Source: Castanea sativa
Taxonomy: Eukaryota > Streptophyta > Magnoliopsida > Fagales > Fagaceae
Direction: 5' to 3'
Assembly: GCF_040712315.1 (NCBI RefSeq)
Contig: NC_134016.1
Span: 21,888,390 to 21,952,389 of the forward strand
Length of the DNA stretch: 64,000 bases
In this document: in pieces, positions 57,450 through 64,000 of the stretch
Position numbering within the stretch: position 1 is the stretch's first letter
Layout of the letters: each line of letters begins with the position of its first letter
The notes under the pieces: generated by a model
The model's database searches: none
The model's input: the letters and a program-made list of their open reading frames with translations, nothing else
What the model was told of the DNA's origin: nothing
Translations under genes and position numbers: made by a program

Positions 57450-58840
57450 TGTTAGGATGTGTGCCCTTAAATCCTATTGTATGATGCTATGTATGTTATT
57501 ATATATGACATCATGTATGATTTAATGTTGTGATTAATAAAGTTGTTTTATATTATCTAAAAATAATGGCAACATGAATATTGAGACACTATCATATAGT
57601 CCATGAGATGCATTGTATGTGATTTAGTCACAGAAGATGTAAATCACAAGTTCCTTGTAAACTCAAAATGTAGTTCGTAGTTGGTGATAAAATTGGGCAT
57701 TTCATCTGCTAAGACTATAACATATCAACTAAGATGATTTGTCTTGATCATGGAAATGGAGATTTCTAGTTGGTATGTTGATATGTTTTAAGAGTTAAAA
57801 CATATTGAACTGGACCGATGTGAGATTTATTATTCTCCTAATGACTGTCAAATGAATAATAAACTCACGACTTATATTTGCATGAACTCTTAATCCTAAG
57901 AGAATAATGGACTTAATCATGAGGTGTAAGTTGCTTTGATATATCAAGAGTGAGATCTAAAGTAACGATCAAAACCTCAGTATGTTGAGCAACCACATTT
58001 AGTGTTGATGGAACATATATTCTCAAGATGGAATTCATAGTCTCCTAATGGAGATACAAAATATTCCCTTGAGATAAGTTTAATGGGTTTGTTATTCAAA
58101 AAGTTAGGCCTAACCACTTTAGTAAGGAGATACTAAAGTATATCTTTATAGAATTAGATTTCATGAATATATGATGAATAACTTTAAAGGATTTAACCGG
58201 GTACTCAAGGAATTAAGATGTAATAATCTACAAAGTGGTAGTCTTCTTTCATAACTTCGTATTACTACGAATATTTTATGAAGGGGTTGCATGTACAATA
58301 AAATCTTGGGATATAATTTATAGATAAGGCCTAGAGTGCAACTATATTTATATAGTGATATTAAATATAGTTAATAGTAACTTTGGACTTGTCAAGAGTT
58401 GACTGAAAAGCCCGAGGCCAATTGGAGCTAGTGTCTTATTGGTCCCTTTTGGTCCCACTCCAAGCCACACACTTAAGCCTAATTGGAAAGGCCCAAAATG
58501 CCAGTCCAATTAGATAATCAGTTAGACACAAAAGGAAAAACATACAGAATTTTCTATAAAGATTTGTAAGAACACTATTGCGAAGTGGTGTAAGAAGTGT
58601 TAGACACTTTTTAACATTCTCCCTTTGGAACTGATTGAGAGACCACACATCTTGGGCGTTAGTGGAATTGGTGTGAAGATTGAAAGTGTTTCCAAGTGCT
58701 TCTGATTTTCGGTTTTGAAATTTACCGCTCCAAGGTACACTCTCTTGTTCTCAAATTCTGAAACTTATATAACACATGTTAACTTTTATGAATGAAGTAG
58801 ATCCGTTATTTTTCCGCTGCGCACATGCATATTTCTATTA
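57450..58840 (+). mobile_element. Solo Copia-like LTR with TSD TTATG
   Basis: It begins TGTTAGGATGTGTGCCC and ends TTTCTATTA, probably a mutated ..CTAACA. The flanks are TTATG at 57445-57449 and 58841-58845. Near the 3' end, 'tttttccgctgcgcac' is a phrase common in plant Copia LTRs. It has no coding content. Confidence 0.6.
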
Positions 58841-58845
58841 TTATG

Positions 58846-58860
58846 CACAATCGATATATC

Positions 58861-58915
<55 letters not shown>

Positions 58916-59186
58916 CAATAATGATAATAGGTAAAACTGAGAGAAAATGCAATTAGAGTTCAATTAGAGTCTAATTTTGCGTTACGTGTCCCATCTAATC
59001 TAAGTTTTAAAATTTTTATGCCAAGTGAGTTAATTCAATGTAAAAATTGAATTTCAATTAGAGTTTAATTTTGCAACATGTATCCCATCTAATCTAAGTT
59101 TTTTTTTAATTTTTGTACCAAATGAGTTTATTTAGTGTAAAAAATGAGGAGTCTAATATAAGTAAACCATAAAAAAAAATTGAATG

Positions 59187-59225
<39 letters not shown>

Positions 59226-59483
59226 GTAAAACTTAGAGAAAATCCAATTAGATTACACAATTGAAGTCTAATTTTGCGTCATGTGTCCTAAATTATTTAT
59301 TTTTAGAGAGTTTTATTTCTTAATTTTGGAATCAAATGTGGGACAATATCATACATATCCATTCAAGTGAGTTATTGTGCACAAAAATCAAAGAGTCTAG
59401 AATTAATGAACATAAAAATATTTAAAAAATGGACAATTTACATTTTCTACCTAATAACATTCTTACAAGACTTTTCAAAGGTG

Positions 59484-59538
<55 letters not shown>

Positions 59539-60795
59539 GAATGACTATCAATAATATTTATATATATGTAAAATTATTATATTATGCATCTTAATGTGTA
59601 TCTTTTAAGTATATCTATGCATATGCATAAGGTGACAAGCTAGTTTATGTAATGGAAAAACACAACCTCACATTTACATTCAGAATACACACTAATCGAT
59701 TTTGTATAATTTCTATATAAAAAAAAATTGATAGGTACTCAAAAAGCCATTAAATTTCCCACCAACGGCTCATGATCAAGATAATATTGTTGACATCGAC
59801 ACATATTAACATTGATTTCAATGCATAGTTACATAGACAAACAACAACTAATTCAGTAGATAAAAGCACAGTATTGACATTCTGAATGGGAGTTAAAGCC
59901 AACCTCCTAAAATTATAGTCCCAAATGGACTCTTCTCAATCTTAATGCGCCACACTTCATGACTAGTACCTTGTATCAAGAAAGTGACCCATTAGAAATA
60001 ATGACACAATTTAACAAGAAACCATGTTTGATCCAATAATTAAGGACAACGTAAGATTTTACCAAAAAGGAAGTGGCCATGAATAACTTACCTGTGGGCC
60101 GTTACATTCAAGTTAGTCTTTTGGTTTTATCACGAATGAAGCATCCCCATAAAGTTCAAACTTCAAACTAACCAAGGGAGATATCATGGTTACACTGAAA
60201 ACAAGACAAAGTTTATTGTAAGACTGAAGAACTCTTTTGGAAAACATGAAAGAACTAAATGGAATGGTAGGCCTACTCATTCTATTGCATAGCCCTGATT
60301 CAGAAATCTTGCATCATCCACTAGATGTAATTCAAAACCATGGCTAGATGGAAAGGTGATATGATCAATCTTGTTGCAATAAAATTAGGGGTAATAGGCT
60401 CCAAATATTTTTATAAAAAAATGGATATAATAATATATATGTTGTAGTAATAAACTATTTACTATATAGGATATCTTGTAATAATATGTTATTACTTAAC
60501 AAATCTAATTGCAATAGATTGCAAATAATTGACAAATTAATTTAGATCAAACTATTGCAACAATATATTCATTGTAATAGATAATTATTTTATATTTATC
60601 ATTGCAATAGATTGTAAAATAATTGATATTAGGTTATTACATTGATATCTAAATATTTGTCATTACGATAGATTTTAAAATAATTTATATCAAGTTATTA
60701 TAATGATATCTTAATATTTGTCATTACAATATATTGTAAAATAATTTATATCAAATTATTGCAATGATAACTTCGTTGCAATAAGCTATCATTTC
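58846..60795. other. AT-rich intergenic DNA with simple repeats
   Basis: (AAT)n lies at 58865-58911, and (AT)n at 59189-59219 and 59486-59535. A diverged ~100-180 bp repeat ('agtctaattttgcgt..catgtgtcc') occurs near 58966, 59065 and 59263. 60600-60785 is a 61-bp tandem repeat. No gene is recognised. Confidence 0.5.
60600..60785. repeat. 61-bp tandem repeat, 3 units
   Basis: 'cattgcaatagattg', 'cattacgatagattt' and 'cattacaatatattg' begin at 60600, 60661 and 60722, exactly 61 bp apart. A more diverged partial unit precedes them. The array ends 10 bp before the Tat LTR. Confidence 0.85.
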
Positions 60796-61316
60796 TGATG
60801 ATGCCGAAAATATCACCAGTGAGTTGCAAGCACTCCTCAAACTAAAGCAACACCTGCAAAAAGAAAATAAAAGACCCAAAAGAGAGCACCGGTGTGGTGC
60901 CAGCCAAAAACCCTCCGAAGGTCAAATTAGAATCTTGTTTCTTTAACCCTAAAATGCCAGAGTTAAGAATATTGTGCGTACCTTCATATCTAGGGTTTCT
61001 AGGGTATTTATATTGGGTAGAAGTACCTTTCTTCTAGGATACAACTTCCTTCTCAAGTTCCTTTCCATATAGGAGTCTTCTCAAATGTGTGTCGCAAGAA
61101 GTCCAAGTGTGCACGTTTGCGTGGGGATAAAGCAAAAGCCCATTTGAAACATATCAAATGACATGCAACCCGGAATCTGCAATTAATGCATACATGACGG
61201 ATACTCAGCAAAATTCAACCGTCATAGTCGTGTCACCTACGGTGTCGATCTGTCTTCATTCTCTCCGTCCCTTCAGGTTTTATGAGAATACCCGTCTCCT
61301 ATTTTTATCCCCTTCA
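60796..61316 (-). repeat. 3' LTR of the second Tat element
   Basis: 521 bp. On + it starts TGATGATGCCGAAAATATC and ends CTATTTTTATCCCCTTCA, the inverse of the 501-bp LTRs at 27617 and 36966. It is clearly diverged from them in the 60810-60920 part, so it belongs to a different insertion lineage. Confidence 0.9.
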
Positions 61317-61423
61317 GTTGCCCCCTTCAGTCCTTGGATCCGTCTTTGAAACCTGACGGATTCATGGAATGACTAAAAGCAATGTATTGAGAGGGGACGG
61401 TCCTAGTATACCATAGCGGATGA

Positions 61424-61767
61424 CACGTGGTCTGCATTTCTGACGAAGAACACGTGGTCCTTGTGGATTGGCTATTTCCCTAAAACGAGGCGTCGCTTCG
61501 TATCCCGCGCCCTTTGTTCTATAAAAAGCCAGACATTTCTCCCTTCAGTTTCTCTTCTTATCAAAAATTTGTGAGCAGAGCGCAACCGTCACAGCTATCG
61601 TGCCTTCCTGTCGTTCAGCAGATCCGTCCGTCGTTCCTCGTCAGAAACCATCTCGATCCGGTATGTATTCCAAACCTTTCTCCATCTTTCCTTTAATTTC
61701 ATTGTTTCAAATATATGCGCTTTCTTTAGATCCGTCGGTGTCTTAGGTTATACCGTCATAAATGTAG
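61424..61767 (+). promoter_or_regulatory. Promoter, 5' UTR and 5' UTR intron of the second antisense gene
   Basis: CACGTG G-boxes lie at 61424-61429 and 61451-61456. A TATA box TATAAAAA lies at 61520-61527. A 107-bp GT-AG intron (61661-61767) ends 3 bp before the ATG at 61771. Confidence 0.65.
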
Positions 61768-61770
61768 GTA

Positions 61771-63929
61771 ATGTCTAGTGCGTCAAGTAACCAGTCGTTT
61801 GTCCGCGAGGGGGAGGGCTACGATGAAAAGTTTCCGTCAGGTCCAAGAGATCCTAACACTTCAAGTGAAGAGAGGAATCCGTCCAGTACCTCTTCTTCCC
61901 TTGATGGTGGTCTGGAGACGGAGAGTTCAGAGTCGTCCAGTAGTAGCTTGGACGGTGTGGATCCCCCCGTCCAGTCAGTAATCGGCCCAGATGGCCTTAG
62001 AGAGTTCGTCATGCTGCCTCTTTGGACGGTAAATGATTTTAGGTCATCCATGACTGAATCTCAACTCAACACACTTAGGACCAAGTACCAAATACCAGAC
62101 AACATCCGTCTACGTCTTCCCGAAAAATCCGAAAAATGCTACTATAAGGGGGTAGACGGTGTTGGGATCTACGAGCAAGCTTTAAAGGCGGGGCTCAGAT
62201 TTCCATTAAGTTCTCTTCACCATCAACTTCTTCAATACCTTGGCCTGTCCGTCACCCAAATCTCCCCAAACGCCTGGAGGGTGTTCATTGGGGTTGAAGT
62301 TTTGTATGGGGCAATGTCTGACGGTTCCCGAAGGTTGATGGTGGAAGAATTTTTCCATTGCTATCGTCCAACAGAGATTGTCAAGTCCAAGGGGATGTAT
62401 AGTTTTGCGGCTAGAAGCCCATTATTGAGGCTCGTCAGCGACACTCCAGACTCGAACAGAGACTGGAAGAGTCGTTATTTCTTTTTGGAAGGGGACGAAT
62501 GGATGTGTCGTCCAGGAGATATAACTAGCATGCCCGTCGACACAACATGGGGCATAATGCCTCCGTCAGGTATGTATCCCTTTTGTTTCCGTCCAGTCAG
62601 TCTTCGAAGTTGATTTATTTTTTAAGGTCTAACCGTCTTTTGCTGCAGCTCGGGACCGTCCACAAGTTAACTTGGAGCAGTGGAGTTTTCTGGAGAAAAT
62701 TTTTAACAAGACAAAACTGCAAGAGAGGACTTGGGCTCAACTCGTCACACTTGATACTCTACACTGGTATTGTGACGGACCCGAACCTTCATCCGCTGCC
62801 CGTCGATACGATAACAGAATTCGAAAACGTAAGTTCGTCGAAACTCTACCCGTTTTCCTTCTTTTTTTGTTTTACCTTACCTTTCCTTTCACATTCGTCT
62901 TTGATTTACAGAGATGGATGCCGCCAAGAGGAGAGCCTTCATTAAACAACAGGCAGCGAAGAAAAAGCAGGAGGGGGGTCAAACAAAGGGACGGTCCCAC
63001 CTGTACCGTCAAAACGAACTCAACATGAAAAGACGGACCGTCCTCCAAAGAAGCTAAAGACCACCACTGAACCCGTCGTGGCCTTGGAGGCAGAGAAAAC
63101 ACCCGTCAAGCATGGAAAGGGCAAAGGCTTGATGAAGGGTCTAGTACCCTCCGGGGAGAAACCACCTGTTCTCTTCTGGGAGGATTCAAGCTATGCCCTC
63201 GAGAAACTGTCGTCTATCCTGACAGCTGACGACTACGCAGACCTCGGCAACCATTCAACGGAGGCGATGGGTGAGACGGGCCTTTTCACTCTTGCACAGG
63301 TAATTTTGAATCCGTCTACTATTGTTGCTAAGTTCCTTCACACCCGTCATTATCATGACATTGTATTTCGCTTCCAGGCCATGGTGATGATGAAAGGGCT
63401 CTTTGGCCGTTGTCTCAATCACGAGACAACCATGGACCGTCTGAGAAAGAAAAACAAGACGATGGAGGATGAGCTTTACGAGCTGAAAACTTACAAAATC
63501 AATGTGGACAGAAAGCTCAAGTGCTCAGAGCAGGTCAGAAGTGAGGTGGAAAATGAGAACGGGCATTTGCGCGAGATTTTGAAGGACAAAGAGAAGCAGT
63601 TGACGGAGACAATGTCCAAACTCGACAACGCAAAAGAGATAGCCATCCAGGAATATCGCGATTCTGAACTCCTTCTAACGGAGCTTGGGAGCTCCTTTGC
63701 TGACGGATTCGACGACGCCATCCGTCAGGTGAAGTCATCGTATCCTGATCTGGACGTATCCCACATATCTATTGAAGCTCAAGGGCAGACACTTGCACAG
63801 TCCGTCCGTTCAGAAAGTACAGACGAAGTGTTTGCCGTCACTGCTCCAGCTGACGAAGGTGAAGCTCTTCCTCCTAGTCAGCCAAACGACGGTCCATTGG
63901 TCGGGAACTCTTCCCCAAAGAATGAGTAG
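61771..63929 (+). pseudogene. Second copy of the Tat antisense gene, one frameshift
   Basis: Exons: 61771-62569, 62649-62828, 62912-63299 and 63378-63929 (799, 180, 388 and 552 nt). All donors and acceptors are GT-AG and in the same places as in the first copy. Introns are 79, 83 and 78 bp, against 78, 85 and 72. Exon 3 lacks one G in the run at about 62988-62990, which shifts the frame until the end of the exon. Otherwise the protein is very similar to that of the first copy: the same Ser-rich N-terminus, middle domain and coiled coil. The stop is at 63927-63929. Confidence 0.85.
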
Positions 63930-64000
63930 GATACTTTTATTTTTTGTAAAAAACATTCTTACCGTTGTAAGAGAACTTTGTTGAATCGTCGTTTGTAATT

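Larger units (their letters stand above)
60796..64000 (-). mobile_element. Second Tat element, reverse orientation, cut by the window end
   Basis: The 3' LTR (60796-61316), an inverted PPT ('gttgcccccttca') and the antisense gene (here on +) match the first element in order. The homology continues to the last base (the 3' UTR of the antisense gene). gag-pol and the 5' LTR must lie beyond 64000. The probable TSD is ATTTC (60791-60795); its partner is outside. Confidence 0.9.

Noticed and set aside
1..64000. tRNA, rRNA or snRNA genes
   Set aside because: I saw no cloverleaf with A and B boxes and no rRNA-like block; the TGGCGCC and TGGCGACTCC words are primer-binding sites, not tRNA genes.

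Overview
The window is nuclear DNA of a land plant, most likely a woody eudicot. It is AT-rich, has short GT-AG introns, carries a plant-type MET1 gene, and is dominated by nested plant transposable elements. I cannot name the species from the sequence; Fagales-like repeat content is only an impression. Three genes look host-encoded. (1) A complete 12-exon MET1 (DNMT1-class) cytosine-5 DNA methyltransferase lies on + at 14087-23027, with an E2F-type site in its promoter and two nested MITEs in intron 1. (2) A 4-coding-exon CUE/DUF1771/Smr-domain protein lies on - at 39533-42183. (3) A small unrecognised gene with an internal repeat lies on - at 26903-27295.

Layout. 1-9.6 kb: eroded LTR-retrotransposon pieces (a gag fragment, an Ogre-like LTR with a binding site for its tRNA primer, and the 3' end of a Copia element on -). 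9.6-13.8 kb: intergenic DNA with a MITE-like hairpin and microsatellites. 13.8-23.2 kb: MET1, followed by a 639-bp hAT-like element. 24-27.3 kb: intergenic DNA with a 194-bp triplication, then the small unrecognised gene. 27617-37466: a complete, recent Ty3/Gypsy Tat-lineage element (501-bp LTRs differing at 4 sites, 5-bp TSD GTGAG). 37.5-44.1 kb: the Smr-domain gene with its flanks. 45461-49980 and 53305-56615: two independent insertions of one long TG...CA element with no coding capacity, each with its own TSD and with younger elements nested inside. 56.8-58.8 kb: a LINE/RNase H fragment and a solo Copia-type LTR. 58.8-60.8 kb: AT-rich DNA with tandem repeats. 60796-64000: a second Tat element in the opposite orientation, cut off by the window end.

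The most interesting system is inside the Tat elements. Between pol and the 3' LTR, on the opposite strand, sits a multi-exon gene. In the first element its four coding exons join in one open frame of 639 codons with four GT-AG introns (one in the 5' UTR). The element's own gag-pol frame is closed by three stops, each one C-to-T step from a glutamine codon. The second element keeps exactly the same exon lengths except for a 1-nt deletion, while its introns differ in length. The same region is packed with the pentamer GACGG/CCGTC (about 49 in 2.76 kb) and borders a 13-unit array whose 44-bp units each hold two short AAA-loop hairpins. This suggests, as inference only, that the antisense protein may act on motifs in its own element. 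Antisense ORFs and variable 3' tandem repeats are known for the Tat lineage; the intact spliced frame combined with the motif field is what deserves testing.
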